Origin: Paulinella micropora
Taxonomy: Eukaryota; Cercozoa; Imbricatea; Euglyphida
Assembly: GCA_009731375.1 (NCBI GenBank)
Contig: BJOX01000120.1
Coordinates: 155,751-178,584 of the forward strand
Direction: 5' to 3'
Length of the DNA: 22,834 nt
Under the pieces are notes generated by a model that had not been told where the DNA came from, made no database searches, and saw only the letters and a list, made by a program, of their open reading frames with translations. Shown one piece after another: positions 16,071 to 22,834 of the stretch (the stretch's first letter is position 1; every line of letters starts with the position of its first letter). Position numbers and translations under genes: made by a program.

Positions 16071-16894
16071 TTGAGGGACCAGCTCCTGTACGAACCGGAA
16101 GAGGAGGAGAAACAAAGATTGCGGGATGCAATTACGGAGCTGGAAACGGGCTCTCACGAACGAGGATCCAGGAGACAGCGCCAGGAGGGCGAGGGCGCCA
16201 ACGGCAAGGAGGAAACTAAGGAGCGGAAGGAGGAGCCGGGGGGCTTGGAGGGAGTGCTACGACAGGAAACAAAGGAGGAGGGGAAAGAGGGGAAGGAGAA
16301 GCAGCGGGCACAGACGGCCCGTCCGAGACCACCACCAGAGGGAGGGGACGGAGGTGGATCGCGTCCACAGTCGGAGAAGTGGTTGGACGACCCGACCAAG
16401 ATAGATAAAATTCGCTGGAGAGTCGGCAAGTATTACTTGATGCGACCGGCGGACAGAGAGGTCGGATGATACGCTGGATGACTTCTATGTCATGCGGATA
16501 TTGAGGGTCGGAGGACGTACGAGGTCCAAGGCGGCGGCGGGCATTGCCCCAGTAATCCAGTTCTGGAGGAGCGATGATGGGACTAACATGGAAAAGGACC
16601 GTCGGTTCAGTCCAGTTTTTCTGGAGAACTGGGGGCAGAAACGGGAGACTTGGGATGTCAGCATCCAGTTGGATGACAAGGACCACATGCCCTATACGGT
16701 ACAATCACGACCTAGGGAGGTTCTGGACATACCTTTTGACCTCACGGAAGAGCGACGAATCCCCACTTTCATCTGGGATGAGGTGGAGGAGAGAGGCTGG
16801 CCCTTTGAGATTATCGGGGCACCACCGGCAAAGGTGGGATCGAGGGGAAGGAAGCGTCCCTCGGGGCCGGAGCGGAGGACGAGGAGGGGAAGGA

Positions 16895-16899
<5 letters not shown>
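16071..16899 (+). pseudogene. C-terminal extension downstream of integrase, novel domain
   Basis: Follows the integrase tail without a spacer. First comes a Glu/Lys/Gly/Arg-rich linker, then IRWRVGKYYLMRPADRE to a stop near 16469. Protein-like sequence continues in another frame: DDFYVMRILRVGGRTRSK, PVIQFWRSDDGTN, RRFSPVFLENW, RETWDVSIQLDDKDHMPY, RRIPTFIWDEVEERGWPFEI, and stop at 16897-16899. Aromatic and beta-rich spacing hints at a small barrel of the SH3/Tudor/BAH kind, which in other retroelements (chromodomains) directs integration to chromatin. That is inference; I recognise no named family. One frameshift lies near 16460. Confidence 0.45.
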
Positions 16900-16943
<44 letters not shown>

Positions 16944-16972
16944 AAGGAAGAGAGAGAGAGACGAGAAGTGAG
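16895..16972. repeat. (GA)n tract
   Basis: GAGAGA repeats with AAAGAAAGGAAG interruptions just after the last coding segment. Confidence 0.9.
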
Positions 16973-17202
16973 TGAGAAAGAGAAGAATGAAAAGATAAGA
17001 AGATGACCGAAACCGGGGTGGTGCGCCCGGGGGAAGCGGCTGAGGATACCCGTGGATCGCTTGATCCTAAAAGTGTACGGTATACACTTGGTACGCGCAG
17101 GAGCGCGAGGGCACGGACGTCATCGTCTGAACGGGAATCGGAAAAATCAACCTTTTGGAAAATAATTGGCTATGTACAGAAACCACGAGACTAATCGTGA
17201 AC
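16973..17202 (+). other. Retrotransposon 3' region, small ORF
   Basis: A 63-codon frame (17003-17194, MTETGVVRPGEAAEDTRGSL...) has charged, low-complexity composition and no recognised domain. It may be non-coding. Confidence 0.3.
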
Positions 17203-17311
17203 TTTCATGTGCTGGTTATCGACAGCACATGAAAAATGCACGACACACACATGCAAGGGCCATGACACTAATTGTATTCTTTCATGTGCTGGCGAAGACG
17301 AACACATGAAA
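17203..17311 (+). other. Two related hairpins with TTTCATGTG arms
   Basis: Hairpin 1 pairs TTTCATGTGCTG (17203-17214) with CAGCACATGAAA (17223-17234), 12 bp perfect, 8-nt loop. Hairpin 2 pairs TTTCATGTG (17280-17288) with CACATGAAA (17303-17311), 9 bp, 14-nt loop. The left arms continue identically (CTG). They look like duplicated RNA structures of the element's 3' untranslated region. Confidence 0.6.
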
Positions 17312-17357
17312 TTACACGACAATTACTTCTACCTGTCTCGGAGGATGTTGGGATTTC

Positions 17358-17439
17358 CGCGCAGGGCGCGATGACGGATAATCCTATCTCGCGCAGGGCG
17401 CGACGACACAATTCGTTTTCCGCGCAGGGACGCGATGAC
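17358..17439. repeat. CGCGCAGGG(A)CGCGATGAC repeats
   Basis: Three copies at 17358-17375, 17390-17407 and 17421-17439, spaced 31-32 bp, and a fourth at 17771-17789 (CGCGCAGGGACGCGAAGAC). The self-complementary CGCG halves could pair. Function unknown. Confidence 0.7.
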
Positions 17440-17913
17440 AGGCTTATAAGCCTTGGAGGATAATATTTTAACCCGCCGGGGAGCGAGGTCAATGACGTTG
17501 ACGGACTGATCACCCTCACGCTCACTTATTGATATTCACCCTCAGCCTGCGGTGGCTTGACAAAGGGTAAGCGTACGGGGTACTAACGGGAAAAGGATGA
17601 CGGGAAAGACTGAGAAGATGAAAAGAGATGAAGAACGATGAAGAAGAGGAGAAGGGAGGGGGTAATACAAATACACCCACAGGTACCGCGGAAGGGCAAC
17701 GAGCCTATATGGCGAGCAAGGCCACGGTACACTCGGAATGTTCCACTCATGGAATCTATTTCTATTTTGCCGCGCAGGGACGCGAAGACGGCGGAACGCC
17801 GACTGGACGACACTTACCGCTCGGCATGCGGATCGGGATATATTATATATATATATATATATAAATATATATATGCGTGGATAGCAACACGGGCACGGGG
17901 GGGGGGGGGGGGG
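17440..17913. other. 3' region without gene, ending in (TA)n and poly-G
   Basis: Mostly unique, no recognisable ORF; the fourth CGCGCAGGG copy is at 17771-17789. TATATA repeats at about 17838-17872 precede poly-G at 17898-17913. Confidence 0.5.
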
Positions 17914-17920
17914 AAAAAAG

Positions 17921-18306
17921 NNNNNNNNNNNNNNNNNNNNNNNNNNNNNNNNNNNNNNNNNNNNNNNNNNNNNNNNNNNNNNNNNNNNNNNNNNNNNNNN
18001 NNNNNNNNNNNNNNNNNNNNNNNNNNNNNNNNNNNNNNNNNNNNNNNNNNNNNNNNNNNNNNNNNNNNNNNNNNNNNNNNNNNNNNNNNNNNNNNNNNNN
18101 NNNNNNNNNNNNNNNNNNNNNNNNNNNNNNNNNNNNNNNNNNNNNNNNNNNNNNNNNNNNNNNNNNNNNNNNNNNNNNNNNNNNNNNNNNNNNNNNNNNN
18201 NNNNNNNNNNNNNNNNNNNNNNNNNNNNNNNNNNNNNNNNNNNNNNNNNNNNNNNNNNNNNNNNNNNNNNNNNNNNNNNNGGGGGGGGGGGGGGGGGGGG
18301 GGGGGG
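17921..18306. other. 360-N gap flanked by poly-G
   Basis: Ns at 17921-18280, with G runs at 17898-17913 and 18281-18306. This matches the poly-C-bordered gaps elsewhere. Retrotransposon 3' sequence is missing here. Confidence 0.95.
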
Positions 18307-18390
18307 CCTTCTCTCAGCGACGTTTTCAGTCACTTCTGGGCGGCACGACCGGGACTACAACGTCACCTGGGGCCATAAGTTCATAAAAAA

Positions 18391-18676
18391 ATTCTGACGG
18401 GGGTCGATTGGATAAGGCAGTCACTTCTTCAAATTACCAACCGATTCATTGGCAATTTTCTTATTCTGACGGCGGTCGATTGGATAAGGCGGTCACTTCT
18501 TCAAATTACCAACCGATTCATTGGCAATTTTCTTATTCTGACTGCGGTCGATTGGATAAGGCGGTCACTTCTTCAAATTACTAACCGATTCATTGGCAAT
18601 TTTCTTATTCTGACGGCGGTCGATTGGATAAGGCGGTCACTTCTTCAAATTACCAACCGATTCATTGGCAATTTTC
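18391..18676. repeat. Four tandem 72-bp repeats
   Basis: Copies start at 18391, 18463, 18535 and 18607 with ATTCTGACGGCGGTCGATTG and contain CCGATTCATTGGCAATTTTC. They differ by only a few substitutions (e.g. GACGGG, GACTGC, TACTAACC). The last copy stops 2 bases short. They lie about 440 bp before the 3' LTR and may be enhancer or packaging/processing repeats. Confidence 0.95.
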
Positions 18677-19096
18677 ACAAGTCTGCAATTTCACATGAGA
18701 GGGCTCATGTCAAACATAGGCATATCGGTATAAGGCAGCAGAGGGTAACGTGAGGCAGCCACAGTCATAAAGCGGCAGTTTTTATACGAAGGAATTCGTG
18801 CAAAACCTTTTGGGGGGTCGATGGGGCCGAAGGTATGAGTAAGGGAATTCAACTGATTTTACTCCGGCGGAACTTGATGGAATTGTTAATATTTATCCGG
18901 GGCTAGTATAGTCCCACACTAGGTGGGAGTGACGATGAGTGAATGAAGTTTAGGTCAACACGGGGGTGCAATTTATCCGAGGACATGTGGTCTAGTCATT
19001 GACCGTCACTCGTGATAAATTTTCACATTTTATCCCGGTTTCAGGGATCGGCTGATCGTAACTTCACTTCTCGCGCACCCTCACGAGGGCCCGCTC
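18677..19096 (+). other. Retrotransposon 3' untranslated region
   Basis: No ORF with recognisable content between the 72-bp repeats and the polypurine tract. Confidence 0.5.
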
Positions 19097-19110
19097 GGGG
19101 GGAGAGGGGA
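19097..19110 (+). other. Polypurine tract
   Basis: GGGGGGAGAGGGGA, three bases before the 3' LTR. It is the expected primer for plus-strand DNA synthesis. Confidence 0.8.
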
Positions 19111-19113
19111 TTA

Positions 19114-19277
19114 TGCCGGCCCACCCGGTATATAATGGCATTACCCGATGTTCCGGTCTGTTCGGTTATCCCGGCCTTGGCTTGGAGAGTACGGAGTCCC
19201 TTCTACGTTAGGTATTCCTCATTCTACAAGTAGTTAGACAGTTATTATATATTATTAAATATTTGGTCTCGGTAACA
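19114..19277 (+). repeat. 3' LTR (164 bp)
   Basis: Matches the 5' LTR, with a 5-bp difference in GTTATCCCGGCCTTGGC and a 2-bp difference in an AT stretch. It carries a TATA box at 19129-19136 and TCTACGTTAG at 19202-19211. Confidence 0.9.
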
Positions 19278-19283
19278 AAGTTA
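19278..19283. other. Right target-site duplication AAGTTA
   Basis: Exact copy of 9178-9183. Confidence 0.85.
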
Positions 19284-19733
19284 CTTATTACTGTGGACAT
19301 TCAAGTGGCAAAACTTCCAATCAAATTTGAATTAGTGTTCAGATTTTGAATTAGTGGTTAGAAATACAATTAATTGTCAGATATTTGATTAGTGGTCGGT
19401 AATCAAATTAGTAGTGGGATTTCAACCGAACTAATTATTAATTTTTTAACTTGAAAAAAAAATTATTAGCAGGTCCGGCGCAGAGAATCATAGTATTAAT
19501 ATTAATAATATTAATATAAATAATGCTCGCTGAGGCTCGGCACCGTTTATTAATACAACACACTGAGCGTTGAACTGAACACAACTAAAATGAAAATCAT
19601 AAATCATATTAATATTAATATTAATAACATTAATAAGCAACATTAATATTATTAATACTTAGTATATAAACCCAATTATCAATAGTATATATAATAATAT
19701 TAATTAATATATATAATTCAACTGTATTATACA
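19284..19733. other. AT-rich spacer with ATTAAT palindromes
   Basis: Short degenerate units of AATTAGTGGT(C/T) occur at about 19330-19425, then TATTAATATTAATA-type self-complementary runs at about 19490-19525 and 19595-19660. No gene is seen. Confidence 0.6.
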
Positions 19734-19907
19734 TACTTTTACAAAAACACTTTAATAAGAAAATACTTTCCACTCGCAGTGATGAGTGGGAAGTCAATAA
19801 TAATTAGTCTACTGATGAGGATCAAGTAGGTTGTCTCAGTAGTATTAATAACAGACTGCAAGTCTTGTCATGTCCTTACTCATTAATCACTCAGAGTCAC
19901 TGTCTTC

Positions 19908-20612
19908 CTAATTCCCAAAGCGGCTGCTTTTCTTCTCGTTATCTGAATCAGCACTGTCCGAGGCATCCTCCGACACTGACTCTGACGTTTCATCAGACTC
20001 AGAATCTGCACTTGTTGATTCTTCTTTGAGTTTTTGGATCAAATCAGCCTTATCCTTGCTGTTCATTGGGCTGTCCTGGTTCAACGTAAACGAATCGATG
20101 AGGACAAATTGCGCTTCAATAGTAACTTCGAATTTTTCGTTCTTTTCATCATCAGGACATGCCACTATTTCTCCTGGCAGCTTTGACTGATGAAACCTTT
20201 TCTTCAGCACCCAGGATGGTGCAAACTTTTTCGAAGCCAAGTCTTCAGCGTACCATGGCTTTGCGCTGCTTTTGCGTTTCTCACTTACACCAAAAATATG
20301 AATCGAAACTTGGCTCTTGCTGCTCACGTTTTCGGCACATAATTTCACATCCATGACCCTACCAACGTAAAATACCTCAGGCCAGCCATAACAGCGAAAA
20401 TCTGCGGCGCAAAGCAATCCTAGAGCGGGTAGATCCATTTCTTGAAGTTGTGTGTTGACTGCCTGCAGCTTGTTGGGATTACGACACAGACTTTGCCACT
20501 CCAAAACTTTCGTGAATAGATCTTGAGGCTCTTCCGTAGTATGCTGTTCCACCTTGATCTCAGTAGACTGTTGCGCATGCACGACAGGTACGGATGGGTG
20601 GGCCTGGCCCAC
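19908..20612 (-). CDS. Hypothetical protein with possible SH3/Tudor-like segment and acidic Ser-rich tail
   Basis: A 234-codon frame, read right to left. It has no ATG at the left-most position: it opens at a GTG, and the frame continues upstream into the ACT repeat as poly-Thr. The true start may therefore be an exon boundary (GGGCCAG acceptor after a microsatellite intron). Residues 60-70 read LGLLCAADFRC, then GWPEVFYVGRVMDVKL, QVSIHIFGVSEKR, KPWYAEDLASKKFAPSWVLK and FEVTIEAQFVLIDSF. The last 35 residues are Ser/Asp/Glu-rich. The FYVGRV...VSIHIF...FAPSW pattern suggests a small beta barrel. Composition is normal, unlike the repeats around it, so it is likely genuine. Function unknown; a passenger gene of the surrounding element is possible. 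Confidence 0.5.
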   Translation of the reverse strand: MGQAHPSVPVVHAQQSTEIKVEQHTTEEPQDLFTKVLEWQSLCRNPNKLQAVNTQLQEMDLPALGLLCAADFRCYGWPEVFYVGRVMDVKLCAENVSSKSQVSIHIFGVSEKRKSSAKPWYAEDLASKKFAPSWVLKKRFHQSKLPGEIVACPDDEKNEKFEVTIEAQFVLIDSFTLNQDSPMNSKDKADLIQKLKEESTSADSESDETSESVSEDASDSADSDNEKKSSRFGN

Positions 20613-20615
20613 AGA

Positions 20616-20621
20616 AGTAGC

Positions 20622-20707
<86 letters not shown>

Positions 20708-20737
20708 GAGTAGTAGTAGTAGTGGTAGTACTACTAG

Positions 20738-20788
<51 letters not shown>

Positions 20789-20818
20789 TTCTACTACTTC
20801 TACTAATATCACTTCTAT

Positions 20819-20886
<68 letters not shown>

Positions 20887-21060
20887 CTTCTCCTACTACT
20901 ACTACTACAACTACTTTTTCTTCTACTTCTACTGCTACCACTACTACTACTACTTCTAATACTACTACTACTTCTACTACTACTACTACTACTGCTTCTA
21001 CTACCTACTACTACCTACTACTTCTACTACTTCTTCTACTATTACTTCTACTTCTTCTAC
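20616..21060. repeat. (AGT)n then (ACT)n triplet block
   Basis: AGT/GTA triplets run from about 20619 to 20727, then switch to the complementary ACT triplets with TTC variants to 21060. The junction is GGTAGTACTACTAGTACTAC, a head-to-head inverted repeat. Poly-Ser/Thr/Leu/Val frames are artefacts. Confidence 0.95.
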
Positions 21061-21735
21061 TCATTCATTCACTCATTCATTCACTCATTCATTCACTCAT
21101 TCATTCACTCATTCATTCACTCATTCATTCACTCATTCATTCACTCATTCATTCACTCATTCATTCACTCATTCATTCACTCATTCATTCACTCATTCAT
21201 TCACTCATTCATTCACTCATTCATTCACTCATTCATTCACTCATTCATTCACTCATTCATTCACTCATTCATTCACTCATTCATTCACTCATTCATTCAC
21301 TCATTCATTCACTCATTCATTCACTCATTCATTCACTCATTCATTCACTCATTCATTCACTCATTCATTCACTCATTCATTCACTCATTCATTCACTCAT
21401 TCATTCACTCATTCATTCACTCATTCATTCACTCATTCATTCATTCATTCATTCATTCATTCATTCATTCATTCATGTACTAATTCATTCACTCATTCAC
21501 TCACCCATTCATTCATTCATTCACTCATTAACTCATTCATTTTTTCACTCACTCACTCATTTATTCATTCATTCACTCACTCATTCACTCTTCATGCACT
21601 CATTCATGCACTCATTCGTGCACTCACTCATTCATTCACTCATTCACTCATTCACTCATTCACTCATTCACTCATTCACTCATTCACTCATTTATTCATT
21701 CACTCAATGTCATTCACTCATTCATTCATTCATGC
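21061..21735. repeat. TCATTCATTCAC minisatellite, 31 perfect copies plus degenerate tail
   Basis: Positions 21061-21432 are 31 perfect 12-bp units. They are followed by pure (CATT)n to about 21475, then degenerate CATTCACT-type repeats to 21735. Frames reading HSFI or HSLI repeats are spurious. Confidence 0.95.
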
Positions 21736-21738
21736 AAA

Positions 21739-21800
21739 ACACATGTGCAGCACATGTGCAACACATGTGCAGCACATGTGCGGCACATGTGCAGCACATA
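21739..21800. repeat. CACATGTGCAG palindrome array, 11-bp period
   Basis: Five units of CACATGTGC(A/G)(G/A) plus a diverged CACATATGC. Each unit contains the perfect palindrome CACATGTG, and the 11-bp period places them on roughly one face of the helix. Confidence 0.9.
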
Positions 21801-21866
21801 TGCTTTATGTGCGAATTGATAAGAATGAGTGAATCTATACACAGCGTGTATGCTATATTTGCTTTC

Positions 21867-22315
21867 TTGCCAAGGAGGATGACCAGCTGGCTCAAGACGG
21901 ACGTTACGTGTTGACGTTTCTATCCTCGCTGCGCCATCACAGAGGAGGAACAATCTTGTCTCTCAAGAATGGAACCAACAGTGCGGTGGACTTCGCCGAC
22001 GCGCTGATGCATGGAGTGGAGGCGGGTGTCATCGTGGCAGGGGACCGCATCGTTATGGATAATGCAGCCATTCACCACGCCCGACAAGTGATCCCCGCGT
22101 TGAGAGTGCTCTTAGCTGGAATCGGGATCGAGATGGTATACTTACCCAAATATTCACCTGAACTGAATCCGGTGGAATTAGCCTTTCAATGGGCTGAGCA
22201 ACATATCAGAAACGATGGAGCGGCGGGCCCTTTTGTGACAAGAATTCTTGCTGCATTTGCTGCTACTTGCACTCGGGAAAAAATGATCGCCGCATATGAT
22301 CATTGCATTCCTTGA
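21867..22315 (+). pseudogene. C-terminal part of an IS630/Tc1-mariner transposase (DDE_3 type)
   Basis: An open frame from at least 21867 reads AKEDDQLAQDGRYVLTFLSS and then RGGTILSLKNGTNSAVDF to TGA at 22313-22315. The second catalytic Asp is in VIVAGDRIVMDNAAIHHA. The third acidic residue is in LPKYSPELNPVELAFQWAEQ. This is the DDE-superfamily endonuclease layout of IS630/Tc1 relatives, enzymes that cut and paste DNA at TA. The N-terminal HTH domains and the first Asp are not found upstream, where a satellite begins, so this is a fragment unless a distant exon supplies them. It lies just inside the right terminal repeat. Confidence 0.8.
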
Positions 22316-22540
22316 TTTTTTGTGCCTGAGGCACTGTTCGTTATTCAAACAATCGTGTAGTATTATCATAGTAATACTAGCTTCCCAGTGACTCATCCCT
22401 ACGAGCGGCAAGCATTGTTTTATTAAGTTGCAGTGTTTGCCAAAGTATCAATAGCTTAGTTAGCATTGATATAATAAGTAAATATGATTTTTATTTTCAT
22501 TTCAGTTGTATTCAGTTCGTGTCACTGTCGTGGCACATAT
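22316..22540. other. Transposon right end and flank
   Basis: The right terminal repeat (about 22382-22445, inverted) contains CTTCCCAGTGACTCATCCCT. Beyond the TA at 22446 is AT-rich flank with no gene. Confidence 0.5.
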
Positions 22541-22737
<197 letters not shown>

Positions 22738-22738
22738 G

Positions 22739-22834
22739 GACACCGTGATAGCCCAGTGGTCAAGTTCTACCATCTGGGCCCTGTCGCCAGTTCGATTCCC
22801 GTCGGTGCCACCAGTATTTTCATTGAACATACCG
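22739..22834 (+). mobile_element. tRNA-derived SINE-like repeat, right copy
   Basis: A 75-nt tRNA-sized head (22739-22813) has GACACCG and CGGTGCC, which pair at six of seven positions, then A and an encoded CCA. A-box-like TAGCCCAGTGG (22749-22759) and B-box-like AGTTCGATTCC (22789-22799) fit RNA polymerase III promoters. The T-stem has two mismatches and no proper anticodon arm can be folded, so it is not a working tRNA. The tail CCAGTATTTTCATTGAACAT also occurs twice in the left copy. The window ends inside it. Confidence 0.65.

Larger units (their letters stand above)
14759..16074 (+). pseudogene. Retrotransposon integrase (zinc finger, DDE core, GPY/F module), disrupted
   Basis: Starts FINGCARCQRAK, the C..C half of the H2C2 zinc finger; the His half is missing. 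Catalytic residues are Asp in IHIDYVD (14870-14872), Asp in ISDRGSSF (15366-15368) and Glu in NGKIERIHK (15474-15476). Omitting the 310-bp insertion plus one 3-bp duplication leaves 60 residues between the Asps, and 35 lie between Asp and Glu, the usual retroviral-type DD35E spacing. After AFTFAVNN the frame shifts (LNTPTDRFKDTALYDPTELM). EKWQGPYQVVQQ at about 15887-15922, a GPY/F-like module, is in another frame again, then IVHVRRLVKFSPFLLDYETD returns. It would insert element cDNA into the genome; this copy is inactive. Confidence 0.85.
9184..19277 (+). mobile_element. Ty3/gypsy-type LTR retrotransposon, 10,094 bp, internally deleted
   Basis: Both ends are defined by LTRs beginning TGCCGG and ending GGTAACA, with matching 6-bp flanks. 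A TGG-starting primer-binding site follows the 5' LTR, and a polypurine tract precedes the 3' LTR. Coding order is two Trp-rich coiled-coil ORFs, a Gag-like ORF, integrase, and a C-terminal extension. Integrase with a GPY/F-like module indicates the Ty3/gypsy side of the LTR elements. Protease, reverse transcriptase and RNase H are absent, and several frames are broken, so this copy cannot be autonomous. A CACTA-like MITE later inserted into the integrase. The LTRs differ by two indels (5 and 2 bp) and a few substitutions, so the insertion is not brand new. Confidence 0.9.
19736..22445 (+). mobile_element. Candidate composite Tc1/mariner-type element, about 2.7 kb
   Basis: Imperfect inverted repeats of about 60 bp begin CTTTTACAAAAACACT at the left and, reverse-complemented, CTTTGGCAAACACTGC at the right. 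Both then contain TTAATAA, CTT(T/G)CC(A/G)CTCG and GATGAGT...GGGAAG. TA dinucleotides lie at 19734-19735 and 22446-22447, the expected target duplication. The right part holds an IS630/Tc1-type transposase fragment ending 130 bp before the right repeat. A minus-strand ORF, triplet repeats and a 12-bp satellite also lie inside. The N-terminal half of the transposase is missing. The repeats are diverged enough that the two ends may come from different insertions. Confidence 0.5.

Noticed and set aside
16485-16704. Minus-strand frames opposite the integrase extension
   Set aside because: Antisense shadows; the + strand frame has the more protein-like pattern and follows the integrase directly.
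18391-18676. CRISPR-like array
   Set aside because: The 72-bp units are contiguous with no unique spacers, and lie in the 3' region of a eukaryotic retrotransposon.
21061-21735. Telomere-like repeat
   Set aside because: TCATTCATTCAC lacks the G-rich strand of telomeric repeats and is followed by ordinary sequence and a transposon.
20523-21914. 463-codon Ser/Thr/His/Ile frame
   Set aside because: Follows the AGT/ACT triplets and the 12-bp satellite (period-4 peptide). No domain.
22739-22813. Functional tRNA gene
   Set aside because: The T-stem has two mismatches, no anticodon arm can be placed, CCA is encoded, and an exact second copy exists. It is better read as a SINE head.

Overview
The window is nuclear DNA of a eukaryote, probably a protist, alga or early-branching relative of animals; the sequence does not settle which. 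It shows spliceosomal GT-AG introns, a Ty3/gypsy-type LTR retrotransposon, a Tc1/mariner-type element, a CACTA-like miniature element and tRNA-derived repeats. Microsatellite content is extreme. There is no bacterial operon, CRISPR array, rRNA or intact tRNA gene. All three N gaps abut poly-C or poly-G runs, so parts of the assembly may be unreliable.

Region 1 (1-8400). After a tRNA-like SINE copy (inverted) and a triplet-repeat block comes one split gene on the + strand. About 588 coding nucleotides are spread over 6.6 kb in at least nine small exons (1068-7657). Together they encode a CRAL-TRIO (Sec14/clavesin/alpha-TTP-like) lipid-transfer protein. The introns are almost pure microsatellite, and the repeat often starts at the splice donor. 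Five exons are accompanied by partial extra copies ('exon echoes') set among the microsatellites. Many of their differences are silent. This is the most unusual part of the window.

Region 2 (9178-19283). A 10,094-bp LTR retrotransposon lies between 6-bp target duplications (AAGTTA). Its order is: 157-bp 5' LTR with TATA box, probable primer-binding site, purine-rich leader, two broken Trp-rich coiled-coil ORFs, a frameshifted Gag-like ORF with an RGG-type tail, an integrase, a novel C-terminal extension, a 3' region of hairpins and tandem repeats, a polypurine tract, and a 164-bp 3' LTR. Protease, reverse transcriptase and RNase H are missing: Gag-like sequence runs straight into the integrase zinc finger. 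A 310-bp CACTA-like MITE with 58-bp perfect inverted repeats and a 3-bp TAC duplication sits between the first two catalytic Asp residues of the integrase. The decamer TCTACGTTAG occurs in both LTRs and just before three internal ATGs.

Region 3 (19734-22447). Imperfect inverted repeats flanked by TA enclose a minus-strand ORF, triplet repeats, a 31-copy 12-bp satellite, an 11-bp palindrome array, and the C-terminal part of an IS630/Tc1-type transposase. This may be one composite mariner-like element.

The window ends with an (ATT)n tract and a second tRNA-like SINE, identical over 81 bp and inverted relative to the first.
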